A DNA stretch of 64,000 bases from Catenuloplanes atrovinosus (lineage in GTDB: Bacteria; Actinomycetota; Actinomycetes; Mycobacteriales; Micromonosporaceae). The translations under genes were made by a program, and so were the position numbers. Under the pieces are notes generated by a model. The model was given only the letters and a program-made list of their open reading frames with translations, made no database searches and had not been told where the DNA came from. Below, piece after piece: positions 45,335 to 55,337 of this stretch (the stretch's first letter is position 1; each line of letters opens with the position of its first letter). The stretch is from assembly GCF_031458235.1 (NCBI RefSeq), contig NZ_JAVDYB010000001.1, positions 7,775,001-7,839,000 on the forward strand. The letters are read 5' to 3'.

Positions 45335-46618
45335 GTGCAGAGCATCCGTCGGGTCGCGATCCTGGGCGGCAACCGCATCCCGTTCGCCCGGTCCAACGGG
45401 CGGTACGCGCAGGCCTCCAACCAGGACATGCTGACCGCCGCGCTGGACGGGCTGGTCGCCCGGTTCGGCCTGGCCGGTGAGGTGCTCGGCGAGGTGGTGG
45501 CCGGTGCGGTGCTCAAGCACTCCCGCGACTTCAACCTGACCCGCGAGGTGGTGCTCGGCTCCCAGCTGGACCCGCGCACCCCGGCGTACGACGTGCAGCA
45601 GGCCTGCGGCACCGGGCTGGAGGCCGCGATCCTGGTCGCCAACAAGATCGCGCTCGGCCAGATCGAGGTGGGCGTGGCCGGTGGCGTGGACACCACGTCG
45701 GACGCGCCGCTCGCGCTGAACGAGGACTTCCGCCGCGCGCTGCTGGAGCTGAACTCCGCGCGCACGCTCGGCGCGCGGCTCCGCGCGGCGGCGAAGCTGC
45801 GCCCGGCCCAGCCGTTCACGCCCCAGCTGCCGCGCAACGCGGAGCCGCGGACCGGCCTGTCCATGGGCGAGCACGCGGCGCGGACCGCGGAGACGTGGGA
45901 GGTCGGCCGGGAGGAGCAGGACGAGCTCGCGCTGCGGTCGCACCTGCGCCTGGCCGCGGCGTACGAGTCCGGCTTCTTCGACGACCTGGTGACGCCCTAC
46001 CTGGGGCTCAGCCGCGATGAGAACCTCCGGCCGGACACCTCGCCGGAGAAGCTGGCCCGGCTCAAGCCGGTGTTCGGGACGTCGGGCGCGCACCCCACGA
46101 TGACCGCCGGCAACTCGTCGCCGCTGACCGACGGCGCGTCGACCGTGCTGCTGGCGTCCGAGGAGTGGGCCGCGGCGCACAACCTCCCGGTGCTGGCCTA
46201 CCTGGGCGACAGCCAGACCGCCGGCGTCGACTTCGTGCACGGCGACGAGGGCCTGCTGATGGCGCCGGCGTACGCGGTGCCGCGGCTGCTCGCCCGCAAC
46301 GGCCTCACGCTGGGTGACTTCGACTACTACGAGATCCACGAGGCGTTCGCGTCGCAGGTGCTGGCCACGCTCAAGGCCTGGGAGTCGCCGGAGTTCTGCA
46401 AGGAGCGGTTGGGCCTGGAGGCGCCGCTCGGCCCGATCGACCGCGACCGGCTGAACGTGAACGGCTCGTCGCTCGCGGCCGGGCACCCGTTCGCGGCCAC
46501 CGGCGGCCGGATCGTCGCCACGCTCGCCAAGCTGCTCAGCGACCGGCCGGGCGGGCGCGGGCTGATCTCCATCTGCGCCGCGGGCGGTCTGGGCGTGGTG
46601 GCCGTCGTCGAGCGGTGA
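45335..46618 (+). CDS. Acetyl-CoA C-acyltransferase (thiolase), FadA2/FadI-like
   Basis: A 427-residue thiolase. It has nucleophile Cys91 in QQACGTGLEA, EDFRRALLELN, the substrate loop NVNGSSLAAGHPFAATGGR with the catalytic His near residue 390, and the C-terminal Cys in ICAAGGLGVV. It condenses or cleaves 3-ketoacyl-CoA. The order MaoC-FabG4 divergent from a thiolase, with an acyl-CoA dehydrogenase nearby, is the same as mycobacterial Rv0241c-Rv0244c. The RBS ggagggag precedes the GTG. A function in degradation of medium or long acyl chains is inferred. Confidence 0.92.
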   Translation: MQSIRRVAILGGNRIPFARSNGRYAQASNQDMLTAALDGLVARFGLAGEVLGEVVAGAVLKHSRDFNLTREVVLGSQLDPRTPAYDVQQACGTGLEAAILVANKIALGQIEVGVAGGVDTTSDAPLALNEDFRRALLELNSARTLGARLRAAAKLRPAQPFTPQLPRNAEPRTGLSMGEHAARTAETWEVGREEQDELALRSHLRLAAAYESGFFDDLVTPYLGLSRDENLRPDTSPEKLARLKPVFGTSGAHPTMTAGNSSPLTDGASTVLLASEEWAAAHNLPVLAYLGDSQTAGVDFVHGDEGLLMAPAYAVPRLLARNGLTLGDFDYYEIHEAFASQVLATLKAWESPEFCKERLGLEAPLGPIDRDRLNVNGSSLAAGHPFAATGGRIVATLAKLLSDRPGGRGLISICAAGGLGVVAVVER

Positions 46619-46734
46619 GTCAGCTCACGGCCGCGCCGTACCCACGCCTGAATTTGATCTTGAAATAGCCGACCATGGATCTTGTCGGCGGGCGGGCGGG
46701 CGGAGACGCAGGTCGAACGTGAGAGACTTCGGCC

Positions 46735-48186
46735 GTGACTTCCCTCCCCGACACCCCCGAGCGCCCCCGCATCCCGAACGTTCTCGCCGGGCGGTACGCC
46801 TCGACCGAGCTGCTCGCGATCTGGTCACCGGAAGAGAAGATCCGCATGGAGCGGCGACTCTGGGTCGCCGTGCTCCGGGCACAGCGCGACCTCGGGATCG
46901 CGCTCCCCGAAGGCGTGCTCGAGTCCTACGAAGCCGTGCTCGACCGGGTCAACTTGGAGTCGATCGCGGCCCGGGAGCGGATCACCCGCCACGACGTGAA
47001 GGCGCGGATCGAGGAGTTCAGCGCGCTCGCCGGCCACGAGCACGTGCACAAGGGCATGACCTCCCGCGACCTCACGGAGAACGTCGAGCAGCTCCAGATC
47101 CGCGCCTCGCTGCTGCTGATCCGCGACCGCGTGGTCGCCACGCTCGCCCGCCTCTCCCGGCTCGCGATCGAGCACTCCGACCTGGTGATGACCGGCCGAT
47201 CACACAACGTGGCGGCGCAGGCGACCACCCTCGGCAAGCGGTTCGCGTCCGCGGCGGAGGAACTGCTCATCGCGTACGAGCGGATCGACGACCTGATCCG
47301 GCGGTACCCGCTGCGCGGCATCAAGGGCCCGGTCGGCACCGCCGCGGACCAGCTGGACCTGTTCGACGGCGACGCGGACAAGGTCGCCGAGCTGGAGCGG
47401 CGCGTCGCGCTGCACCTCGGCTTCGAGCGCGTGCTGGACAGCGTCGGCCAGGTCTACCCGCGCTCGCTGGACTTCGACGTGGTCGCCGCGCTGGCCCAGG
47501 TCGCGGCCGCGCCGTCGTCGCTGGCCACCACGATCCGCCTGATGGTCGGCCAGGAGCTGGCCACCGAGGGCTTCAAGCCGGGCCAGGTCGGCTCGTCCGC
47601 GATGCCGCACAAGATGAACACGCGGTCCAGCGAGCGGGTCAACGGCTTCGCGGTGATCATCCGGGGTCACCTGTCGATGGTCGGCGAGCTGGCCGGTGAC
47701 CAGTGGAACGAGGGCGACGTGTCCTGCTCGGTGGTGCGCCGGGTCGCACTGCCGGACGCGTTCTTCGCGGCGGACGGGCTGTTCCAGACGTTCCTCACCG
47801 TGCTCGACGAGTTCGGCGCGTACCCCGCGGTGATCGGCCGCGAGCTGGACCGGTTCCTGCCGTTCCTGGCGACCACCAAGATCCTCGTCGCGGCGGTACG
47901 CCGTGGGGTCGGCCGGGAGACCGCACACGAGGTGATCAAGGAGCACGCGGTCGCGGTGGCGCTCGCCATGCGGGAGAAGGGCGCGGCCGAGAACGACCTC
48001 TTCGACCGGCTCGCCGCGGACGGCCGGCTGCACCTGAGCCGGGCCGAGATCGACGCGCTCGTGGCGGACCGGGCCGCGTTCGTCGGTGCCGCGCCCGCGC
48101 AGGTGCATGCGGTGGCCGATCGGGTCGCCGACGTGGTTGCCGCGCACCCCGTCGCGGCCTCCTACCAGCCCGCGCCGATCCTCTGA
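46735..48186 (+). CDS. purB: Adenylosuccinate lyase
   Basis: A 483-residue fumarase-superfamily enzyme that acts twice in purine synthesis (SAICAR and adenylosuccinate cleavage). It shows GRYASTELLAIW near the N-terminus, EHVHKGMTSRDLTEN with the catalytic His region, GRSHNVAAQ, and the signature SSAMPHKMNTRSSE near residue 290. Length fits the longer actinobacterial type. The GTG at 46735 was taken. It is monocistronic as far as seen. Confidence 0.96.
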   Translation: MTSLPDTPERPRIPNVLAGRYASTELLAIWSPEEKIRMERRLWVAVLRAQRDLGIALPEGVLESYEAVLDRVNLESIAARERITRHDVKARIEEFSALAGHEHVHKGMTSRDLTENVEQLQIRASLLLIRDRVVATLARLSRLAIEHSDLVMTGRSHNVAAQATTLGKRFASAAEELLIAYERIDDLIRRYPLRGIKGPVGTAADQLDLFDGDADKVAELERRVALHLGFERVLDSVGQVYPRSLDFDVVAALAQVAAAPSSLATTIRLMVGQELATEGFKPGQVGSSAMPHKMNTRSSERVNGFAVIIRGHLSMVGELAGDQWNEGDVSCSVVRRVALPDAFFAADGLFQTFLTVLDEFGAYPAVIGRELDRFLPFLATTKILVAAVRRGVGRETAHEVIKEHAVAVALAMREKGAAENDLFDRLAADGRLHLSRAEIDALVADRAAFVGAAPAQVHAVADRVADVVAAHPVAASYQPAPIL

Positions 48187-48227
48187 CCTTTATCCCGCTA
48201 TAAGAGGCCATGACCGATTCACTGATC

Positions 48228-48259
48228 ACCCGGGGAGCGACCGAGATCACTCCCCGGGT
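48228..48259 (+). terminator. Hairpin after purB
   Basis: Ten-base perfect arms (acccggggag/ctccccgggt) enclose a 12-base loop 41 bases after the purB stop. There is no T-run. Confidence 0.55.
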
Positions 48260-48409
48260 AATCGCTGGTGGTCGGGTCGGCCGGTGCGGTCGGTGCACCG
48301 GCCACCAGGTAGTCTGAGGGCGCTCGCCCCTCCAGGCCGGTGCTGGTGGGCCGGATGGTCACCGCCGGCCGCAGACAGCTAGGACAGCGCAAACAGTCAG
48401 GAGTGCCTC

Positions 48410-48658
48410 GTGGCTCGCGTCGTCGTCGACGTCATGCTCAAGCCGGAGATCCTCGATCCGCAAGGTCAGGCCGTCGCCAACGCTCTGCCCCGGCTCGGCG
48501 TCACCGACGTGACGTCGGTGCGCATCGGACGGCGCATCGAGCTGGAGTTCTCCGGCGACGCCGATCTCGACCGGGTCCGGGAGATCGCCGACAAGCTGTT
48601 GGCCAACCCGGTCATCGAAGACTTCACCATCCACGCCGGCGAGCGGGTCGAGGCCTGA
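48410..48658 (+). CDS. purS: Phosphoribosylformylglycinamidine synthase subunit PurS
   Basis: An 82-residue small subunit. It has [19 protein letters not shown], then [18 protein letters not shown] and a C-terminal [12 protein letters not shown], the classic PurS pattern. PurS bridges PurQ (glutaminase) and PurL (synthetase) and helps channel ammonia to FGAR. The gene is two bases before purQ. The GTG at 48410 is preceded by caggagtgcc. Confidence 0.94.
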   Translation: MARVVVDVMLKPEILDPQGQAVANALPRLGVTDVTSVRIGRRIELEFSGDADLDRVREIADKLLANPVIEDFTIHAGERVEA

Positions 48659-48660
48659 GC

Positions 48661-49350
48661 ATGCGGATCGGTGTGGTCACCTTCCCGGGCTCGCTGGACG
48701 ACGGCGACGCCGCGCGTGCCGTCCGGCTGGCCGGCGCCGAGGCCGTCCGCCTCTGGCACGCCGACCCGGACCTGCACGGCGTGGACGCGGTGGTCCTGCC
48801 CGGCGGCTTCTCCTACGGCGACTACCTGCGCTGCGGCGCGATCGCCCGGTTCTCCGCCGCGATGGAGTCGATCATCGACGCGGCCAAGGGCGGCCTGCCG
48901 GTGCTCGGCATCTGTAACGGGTTTCAGATCCTCTGCGAGGCGCACCTGCTGCCCGGCGCGCTCACCCGCAACCAGCACCTGCACTTCCGCAACCGCGACC
49001 AGTGGCTGAAGGTCGAGTCGACCAGCACCGCCTGGACCGGCACGTTCACCGACGGGCAGGAGATCCTGATCCCGGTGAAGAACGGCGAGGGCTGCTACGT
49101 CGCGGACCAGCGCACGCTGGACGAGTTGGAGGCGACCGGCCGGGTCGTCGCGCGGTACATCCGGGGGAACCCCAACGGGTCCCAGCGTGACATCGCCGCC
49201 ATCACCAACGAGCGCGGCAACGTCGTCGGCATCATGCCGCACCCCGAGCACGCCGTCGAGGCGCTGACCGGGCCGTCCCTCGACGGTCTCGGCCTGTTCG
49301 CCTCCGTCCTCGCTCACCTCGCCGGAAAGACCACGGCGGTCCCGGCGTGA
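48661..49350 (+). CDS. purQ: Phosphoribosylformylglycinamidine synthase subunit PurQ
   Basis: A 229-residue class I glutamine amidotransferase. The nucleophile is Cys85 in [11 protein letters not shown], and the His/Glu pair is in [11 protein letters not shown] near residue 198. Other family markers are [19 protein letters not shown] and [10 protein letters not shown]. It hydrolyses glutamine and sends ammonia to PurL. Its stop overlaps the purL GTG start, so all three subunits are made from one coupled transcript. Confidence 0.96.
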   Translation: MRIGVVTFPGSLDDGDAARAVRLAGAEAVRLWHADPDLHGVDAVVLPGGFSYGDYLRCGAIARFSAAMESIIDAAKGGLPVLGICNGFQILCEAHLLPGALTRNQHLHFRNRDQWLKVESTSTAWTGTFTDGQEILIPVKNGEGCYVADQRTLDELEATGRVVARYIRGNPNGSQRDIAAITNERGNVVGIMPHPEHAVEALTGPSLDGLGLFASVLAHLAGKTTAVPA

Positions 49351-52073
49351 CGCAACCCACCACCGTCTCAAGTGAGGAGACCGCGGTGTCGGTGCCTCCT
49401 GTTCTGCCCGCCCCCGAGTCGACCGCCGCGGAGCCGGTCGACCTCGACGGCCCCGACACGGTCGGCCGCGCCACCGCCACCCCCGGCGAGCTGCAGCCCT
49501 TCGCCGAGCTGGGCCTGCTCGAGGACGAGTACGAGCGGATCCGCGCGGTCCTCGGCCGCCGCCCCACGCAGTCCGAACTCGCGATGTACTCGATCATGTG
49601 GAGCGAGCACTGCTCCTACAAGTCGAGCAAGGTGCACCTGCGGCAGTTCGGCGAGAAGAAGCCGCCGAGCGAGCACATGCTGGCCGGCATCGGCGAGAAC
49701 GCGGGCGTCGTCAGGATCTCGGACACGCTCGCGGTCACCTTCAAGGTCGAGTCGCACAACCACCCGAGCTTCGTCGAGCCGTACCAGGGCGCCGCGACCG
49801 GCGTCGGCGGCATCGTCCGCGACATCCTCGCGATGGGCGCGCGCCCGATCGCGGTGATGGACCCGCTGCGCTTCGGCGACGCGGAGCACCCCGACACCCA
49901 GCGCGTGCTGCCCGGCGTGGTGGCCGGCGTCGGTGGCTACGGCAACTGCCTGGGCCTGCCCAACATCGGCGGCGAGGTCGTCTTCGACCCCTGCTACCAG
50001 GGCAACCCGCTGGTCAACGCGCTCAGCATCGGCGTGCTGCCGGTCGAGCGGCTGCAGCGCAAGGAGGCGGCCGGCACCGGCAACGTCGTCGTGCTGCTCG
50101 GCGCCAAGACCGGCCGGGACGGCATCGGCGGCGTCTCCGTGCTGGCCAGCGCCACCTTCGACGACGGCAGCGAGCAGCGCCGCCCGTCCGTCCAGGTCGG
50201 CGACCCGTTCATGGAGAAGCTCCTGATCGAGTCCTGCCTGGAGCTGTACGACGCCGGCCTGGTCGTCGGCATCCAGGACCTCGGCGGCGCGGGCCTCACC
50301 TGTGCGCTCACCGAGACGGCCGCCGCGGCCGAGGCCGGCATGCGGGTCTGGCTGGAGCGGGTGCCGCTGCGCGAGCCGTCCATGGAGCCGCACGAGATCC
50401 TGGCCAGCGAGTCACAGGAGCGCATGCTGCTGATCGTCGCGCCGGAGAAGCTCGACGAGGTGCTGCGGATCGCCGACAAGTGGGGTGTGCTCGCCACCGC
50501 GATCGGCGAGGTCACCGACGGCGACCGCCTGATCGTCACGTGGAACGGCCACACGGTCGTGGACGTGCCGCCGGGCTCGCTGGTCGACGACGGCCCGGTC
50601 TACCACCGGCCGATGCGCGAGCCGGCCGACCTGATCCTGCTCCGCGCGGACCGGGCCGAGACGCTGCCCCGCCCGGTCGGCGGCGACGCCCTGCGCGAGA
50701 CCGTGCTGCGCATGATCGCCTCGCCGAACCTGTGCGACAAGACCTGGGTCACCGAGCAGTACGACCGGTACGTGCTCGGCAACACGGTGCTCGCCCAGCC
50801 GGAGGACGCGGGCGTGCTCCGCATCGACGAGCAGACCGGCCTCGGCGTCGCGCTCTCCGTCGACGGCAACGGGCGGTACGCGCGGCTCGACCCGTACAAC
50901 GGTGCGAAGCTGGCGCTGGCCGAGGCGTACCGGAACGTGGCCGTGGCCGGCGGCAAGCCGATCGCGGTCACCGACTGCCTCAACTTCGGCTCGCCCGAGG
51001 ACCCGACCGTCATGTGGCAGTTCGCCGAGGCCGTGCGCGGCATCGCGGACGGCTGCCTGGAGCTCGGCATCCCGGTCACCGGCGGCAACGTCAGCTTCTA
51101 CAACCAGACCGGCGCGGCCGCGATCCACCCGACGCCGATCGTCGGCGTGCTCGGCGTGATCGACGACGTGGCCCAGCGGGTGCCGATCGGCTTCACGCCG
51201 TCCGCGCACCCGGAGGGCGACCTGGTCTTCCTGCTCGGTGAGACGCGCAACGAGCTGTCCGGCTCCGAGTGGGCGTGGGTCACCCACGGCCACCTCGGCG
51301 GCGAGCCGCCGCGCGTCGACCTCGACCGGGAGAGGTCGCTGGCCGCGGTGCTGGCCGAGGCCGCCCGCGTCGGGCACCTCACCGCCGCGCACGACCTCTC
51401 CGACGGCGGCCTCATCCAGACCCTGGTCGAGTCGTCGCTGCGGCGCGGCGTCGGCGTCACGGTCACGCTGCCGGACGAGTTCGCGGCCGGCTCGATGCCG
51501 TTCGTCTACCTGTTCAGCGAGTCCGCCGGCCGTGCCGTCGTGGCGGTGCCGCGCGGGCACGAGACCGCGTTCACCGCGCTCTGCGACCAGCACGGGCTGC
51601 CCTGGACCGCGATCGGCACCACCGACGCCGCGAGCGACGCGGTCGAGGTGACCGGCCAGTTCAGCATCCCGCTGGCCGAGCTGCGCGAGGCCCACACGGG
51701 CACGCTCCCGCGCCTCTTCGGGCACGTCGAGGTGCCGTCGGCTCCGGCCGCCTCGGGTCCGGCCACGCCGGTTCCGGCGGCATCGGTTCCGCCCGCTTCG
51801 GCGACCGCGTCCGAGGCGGTCTCCGCCGCGGCGTCCGAGGGCGCGGCCGCGGTGGCGGTCGCCGCCGCGGTGGTCGCTGCCGCGACCGAGGCGCAGGCCG
51901 GGCCGGTCGGCGAGGACCCGGCGCCGGACTCGGCCGCCGGGGCGGAGGAGGGCCTGCCGGCCGCCGCCGCGGACAGCACCCAGGCCGACCCGAGCGGCGA
52001 CGACGGCGTCGTGTCGCCGGCGGACACCGCGCAGACCGAGACGAACGCCGCGGACCAGCCGACGGCCGAGTAA
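49347..52073 (+). CDS. purL: Phosphoribosylformylglycinamidine synthase PurL, with a 114-residue Ala-rich tail
   Basis: A 908-residue protein. The catalytic part (residues about 45-795) has [50 protein letters not shown] and [12 protein letters not shown]-type signatures of small PurL (ATP, FGAR and Mg2+ sites). Its domains follow the PurM-like twice-repeated fold. The final 114 residues are low-complexity Ala, Pro, Ser, Thr and Glu with no similarity to the family, while a typical small PurL has about 740 residues. An N-terminal extension of about 40 residues precedes the core. GTG at 49347 overlaps purQ; GTG at 49386 is an alternative. Confidence 0.95.
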   Translation: MTQPTTVSSEETAVSVPPVLPAPESTAAEPVDLDGPDTVGRATATPGELQPFAELGLLEDEYERIRAVLGRRPTQSELAMYSIMWSEHCSYKSSKVHLRQFGEKKPPSEHMLAGIGENAGVVRISDTLAVTFKVESHNHPSFVEPYQGAATGVGGIVRDILAMGARPIAVMDPLRFGDAEHPDTQRVLPGVVAGVGGYGNCLGLPNIGGEVVFDPCYQGNPLVNALSIGVLPVERLQRKEAAGTGNVVVLLGAKTGRDGIGGVSVLASATFDDGSEQRRPSVQVGDPFMEKLLIESCLELYDAGLVVGIQDLGGAGLTCALTETAAAAEAGMRVWLERVPLREPSMEPHEILASESQERMLLIVAPEKLDEVLRIADKWGVLATAIGEVTDGDRLIVTWNGHTVVDVPPGSLVDDGPVYHRPMREPADLILLRADRAETLPRPVGGDALRETVLRMIASPNLCDKTWVTEQYDRYVLGNTVLAQPEDAGVLRIDEQTGLGVALSVDGNGRYARLDPYNGAKLALAEAYRNVAVAGGKPIAVTDCLNFGSPEDPTVMWQFAEAVRGIADGCLELGIPVTGGNVSFYNQTGAAAIHPTPIVGVLGVIDDVAQRVPIGFTPSAHPEGDLVFLLGETRNELSGSEWAWVTHGHLGGEPPRVDLDRERSLAAVLAEAARVGHLTAAHDLSDGGLIQTLVESSLRRGVGVTVTLPDEFAAGSMPFVYLFSESAGRAVVAVPRGHETAFTALCDQHGLPWTAIGTTDAASDAVEVTGQFSIPLAELREAHTGTLPRLFGHVEVPSAPAASGPATPVPAASVPPASATASEAVSAAASEGAAAVAVAAAVVAAATEAQAGPVGEDPAPDSAAGAEEGLPAAAADSTQADPSGDDGVVSPADTAQTETNAADQPTAE

Positions 52074-52089
52074 CGGCGACACCACGACA

Positions 52090-52124
52090 CAGAGCCCGCG
52101 CCGGTGCGATCGGCGCGGGCTCTG
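52090..52124 (+). terminator. Terminator of the purSQL operon
   Basis: Perfect 14-base arms (cagagcccgcgccg and complement) with a 7-base loop lie 17 bases after the purL stop. Confidence 0.75.
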
Positions 52125-52212
52125 CCGTTCGCCCGATGCGCCGGTGGCGTCATCATGGTGGGCGTCCGGCCGGAGCGGTCCGGCGAACGGCGAGGCGAGG
52201 GCGGGCGACACG

Positions 52213-52986
52213 GTGAGCGGCGAGGCGGATCCGGTGGACGCGGTCTACGCGCAGCCGGGTGCGGGGGTGCGGTTCGACTGGGGGCTGGCCGGCGCGAGCG
52301 AGCTGGGCCGCGTCTGCGCCGCGCTGGTCGTGGTCGACGTGCTCTCCTTCACCACCGCGGTGGACGTGGCGGTGGGGCGCGGCATGCGCGTGCACCCGTT
52401 CCCGTGGAGCGAGCAGGCGGTGGCCTACGCGTCCCGGGTCGGTGCGGTCGCCGCGGTCGGCCGCACCGAGGTGAGCCCGGAACGCCCCTGGTCGCTCTCG
52501 CCGGCCGCGCTGCGCCGCGCGCCCGGCACGCCGGAGCTGGTCCTGCCCTCGCCGAACGGGTCCGCGATCTGCGCGGCGGCCAGCGCGACCGGGCTGCCGG
52601 TGGTGGCGGCGTGCCTGCGCAACGCCCGCGCGGTCGCCCGCTGGCTGCTGCATCAGGGGTACGGCACGGCCCGCGCACCGGTCGGCGTGGTCGCGGCCGG
52701 CGAGCGGTGGCCGGACGAGACGCTGCGGCCGGGGGTGGAGGACCTCCTCGGCGCCGCCTCCGTGCTGGACGGGCTGGCCGGCGTGCGCGGCGGCCTCTCG
52801 GTCGAGGCGGCGGTGGCGCTGGCCGCGCTGAACAGCGTGCCCGACGTGGCCGCCGCGGTCCGCGGCTGCGTCTCCGGCCGGGAGCTGGCCGCGCGCGGCT
52901 TCGCCGACGACGTGGAGATCGCGGTGGAACGCAATGCCTCCACGGTCGTCCCGCTACTGCGCGGCGGGGTCTTCAGCCCCGCCTGA
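52213..52986 (+). CDS. 2-phosphosulfolactate phosphatase family protein (ComB-like)
   Basis: A 257-residue protein. It shows VVVDVLSFTTAVDVAV near residue 40, the active region SPNGSAICAAA near 118 and ERWPDETLRPGVEDLLGA near 170. In methanogens ComB hydrolyses phosphosulfolactate in coenzyme M synthesis; the role in actinobacteria is unknown. The start GTG at 52213 was picked because ggcgaca precedes it, and the earlier ATG at 52144 would give a Trp-rich unlikely N-terminus. It lies behind purL but across a terminator, so it probably has its own promoter. Confidence 0.85.
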   Translation: MSGEADPVDAVYAQPGAGVRFDWGLAGASELGRVCAALVVVDVLSFTTAVDVAVGRGMRVHPFPWSEQAVAYASRVGAVAAVGRTEVSPERPWSLSPAALRRAPGTPELVLPSPNGSAICAAASATGLPVVAACLRNARAVARWLLHQGYGTARAPVGVVAAGERWPDETLRPGVEDLLGAASVLDGLAGVRGGLSVEAAVALAALNSVPDVAAAVRGCVSGRELAARGFADDVEIAVERNASTVVPLLRGGVFSPA

Positions 52987-52998
52987 GCGCCGGAAACG

Positions 52999-53032
52999 AC
53001 GGGGCCCGTGCCGTTCCCGGCACGGGCCCCGT
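52999..53032. terminator. Bidirectional hairpin between convergent genes
   Basis: Perfect 15-base arms (acggggcccgtgccg and complement) with loop ttcc lie between the ComB-like gene and the convergent Gly/Tyr-rich protein gene. Confidence 0.8.
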
Positions 53033-53047
53033 TCTCAGCCGATCGGC

Positions 53048-55180
53048 TCAGTCGTCCATCCAGTCGATGCGACGGTCGCCGCGCTGGTTACCGCCACGGT
53101 TGTCGCGGTAGCCCTCGTCGTCGTAGCCGCGACGGTCGCCGCCCTGCTGGTCATAGCCGCCGCCCTGCTGAGGCGGGTAACCGGGCTGGCCGCCGTAGCC
53201 GCCGCCCTGCTGGTCGTACCCGCCCTGCTGCTGGTCGTAGCCGCCCTGGTCGTAACCGCCACGATCGCCGTAGCCGCCTTGACCACCGCCGTAGCCACCC
53301 GCGGCACCGCCCTGACCGCCGTAGCCGCCACCGGCACCGCCGCCGTAGTTGCCGGCGCCGTACTCGTCGGCGGGACGCCCGCCGCCGTAGCCGCCGCCGT
53401 AACCGCCCTGGCCGCCACCGTAGTTGCCGCCGCCCTGGCTGTTCTGCGTGCCGTAGTCGATCTCCTGGGCGCCGTAGCCACCCTGGTCGGCCCGCTGCCC
53501 GTACGGCCCCGACGGGGTGGCGCCGTAGCCGCCGCCCTGACCGCCGTAGCCGTCCGCACCGCCGTTGTACCGCCCGGTCGGCTCGTCGTACTGGTCGCCG
53601 CCACCGCCGTAGCCGCCGCCCTGGCCGCCGTAGCCGCCGCTGCCGGCCTGGTTGTCGTACCCGCCGTCGTAGTCCCGCCCGCCGGCACCGTAGCCGCCGC
53701 CGGACACGGACGCGGCCCCACCGCCGTAGTTACCGCCGCGGTCGGTGCCGTACCCGCCGCCGCCGTAGTTGTCGTCACCCGCGCCGTAGCCGCCGCCCGA
53801 GACGGACGCGGCGCCGCCGTAGCCACCGCCACCGTAGTTACCGCCCCGGTCGTCGCCGAAGCCGATGCGGGTGGCGTCGTTGCCGCCGCCGAATTCGTCC
53901 TCGGCACCGGCCCACTTCGGGGCGCCCGGCGCGCCGGGGGGCGGCGCACCGTACGGGTCGGGGAACTCGTCCATCGCGGCACGCGGAGTGATCATCGTGG
54001 GCGCGTCGGAGATCGGCGTGGTGATCCGGGTGGCGTCGTCCATGCCGCCCGCGGCCATGCCGGCGCCGCCGACCCGGGTCGCGTCGTCGCCCGGGCGGTA
54101 GACGCCCTGGGACGCGACCGACCCGCGGGTCTTCTGCTCCTCCTCCGCCTCGGCCGCTTCCTTGTCCTGCTTGCGCCGGATCCAGAGCAGCACGACCGTG
54201 CCGACGCCGACGGCGACGAACAGCGCGCCGACGAGCACGATGAACCAGGGCAGGCCACCGTCGTCGTCGCTCTGGTTCGCCGCGTTCGTCGTGTCCGGGT
54301 CGTCCGTGACGTCGGAGACCGGCTCCTCGGACTCCTCGGCCGACTCCTCCGCGGAGGGCGTCGCGGACGGCGACGCGCTGGGGGAGGCGCTGGCCGACGG
54401 GGTCGGCGACGGGCTGGCCTTCGTGGAGGTCATCCGGAGCTCGACGCCGTCGACCGTCGCGCCGTTGCCGCCGTTGATGGCCTGGACGCCGCTGGGCGCG
54501 AAGTTCAGCGCGTTCGCCACGATCTGGATGCTGCCCGGCGTGATCGGCCGGTCCGTCGACCCGTTGAACGTGAACGTGCCACGCCCGTTGGTCGCCGTGT
54601 CGTACCGATGGCCGGCGCCGTCCTGAATCACCACGGCCGCACCGGAGATGCCCTGGCCGGACGCCGAGTCGATGACCCGGCCGCTGATCTTCCTGACCGT
54701 CTGGACCGCGTCCGGGCCCTTGACCGTCAGCGGCTTGGAGTCCTCGGCGGTCTCGGCTCCACCGATCACCGGCGTGCCGGTCGCCCTCACCGTCACGTTG
54801 CCGGACTTGGTCTGGCCGGCACCGAGGTTCGCCCCGGTCAACGTGACGTTGACCGTGCCGTCGCCGGTGAGCTCGCCACCGCACGGGTTGCAGCTGACGC
54901 CGTCGAACACGCCGACCGTCACGGCGATCTTGTCGGTCTGGTTGTCCGCGTCCACCGAGATGGCGAGCGAGGTCGACTGCCCCGATGTGAGCACAGCAGC
55001 GCCGAGAGTAAGGTTCAGCTCGGGCGGATCGGCCTGGGCCGGAGCGGGAGTGAGAAGGAGCGCGCCGCCGGTGAGTGCCAGGACCGCCGCGCCCGCGCGC
55101 AGTAGGCTGACGGCACGCGCGCGTAGTCCACGGCCCTCCTGACCAGCCAAATCGCGCCAGGGCCTTTGGTGTGCTGTCAC
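53048..55180 (-). CDS. Signal-peptide/one-span protein with a 340-residue Gly/Tyr-rich cytoplasmic tail
   Basis: A 710-residue protein from the GTG at 55180 (ggaaggcggtggac upstream). Residues 1-51 hold a long signal peptide (AGAAVLALTGGALLL, then AQA). The extracellular part (about 52-265) has a carboxypeptidase-like regulatory fold (ISGRVIDSASGQGISGAAV). A Ser/Pro linker, a membrane segment near 310 (WFIVLVGALFVAVGVGTVVLLW), a basic RRKQDKE and a tail follow. The tail is made of YGGGGYG-type repeats with Gln, Asp and Arg, and three DATR(V/I) motifs near its start. Such tails are disordered and can phase-separate; DATRI resembles FHA-binding phospho-Thr sites (inference). The gene is divergent from the purF-upstream operon. 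Confidence 0.8.
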   Translation of the reverse strand: MTAHQRPWRDLAGQEGRGLRARAVSLLRAGAAVLALTGGALLLTPAPAQADPPELNLTLGAAVLTSGQSTSLAISVDADNQTDKIAVTVGVFDGVSCNPCGGELTGDGTVNVTLTGANLGAGQTKSGNVTVRATGTPVIGGAETAEDSKPLTVKGPDAVQTVRKISGRVIDSASGQGISGAAVVIQDGAGHRYDTATNGRGTFTFNGSTDRPITPGSIQIVANALNFAPSGVQAINGGNGATVDGVELRMTSTKASPSPTPSASASPSASPSATPSAEESAEESEEPVSDVTDDPDTTNAANQSDDDGGLPWFIVLVGALFVAVGVGTVVLLWIRRKQDKEAAEAEEEQKTRGSVASQGVYRPGDDATRVGGAGMAAGGMDDATRITTPISDAPTMITPRAAMDEFPDPYGAPPPGAPGAPKWAGAEDEFGGGNDATRIGFGDDRGGNYGGGGYGGAASVSGGGYGAGDDNYGGGGYGTDRGGNYGGGAASVSGGGYGAGGRDYDGGYDNQAGSGGYGGQGGGYGGGGDQYDEPTGRYNGGADGYGGQGGGYGATPSGPYGQRADQGGYGAQEIDYGTQNSQGGGNYGGGQGGYGGGYGGGRPADEYGAGNYGGGAGGGYGGQGGAAGGYGGGQGGYGDRGGYDQGGYDQQQGGYDQQGGGYGGQPGYPPQQGGGYDQQGGDRRGYDDEGYRDNRGGNQRGDRRIDWMDD

Positions 55181-55337
55181 GTCCACCGCCTTCCGGGATA
55201 TCTGCTCCCGGCCTCGGACGTGCCGGGGTTCACCCCGTGATTGAGTACACCGTGCGCCACTATGCCTTGTCGGGTACCTCGCGCGCGACCCAGGGGAGCC
55301 ATGAAGTGATGCGGGGACGAAGTCGTATCGTCCCGAC

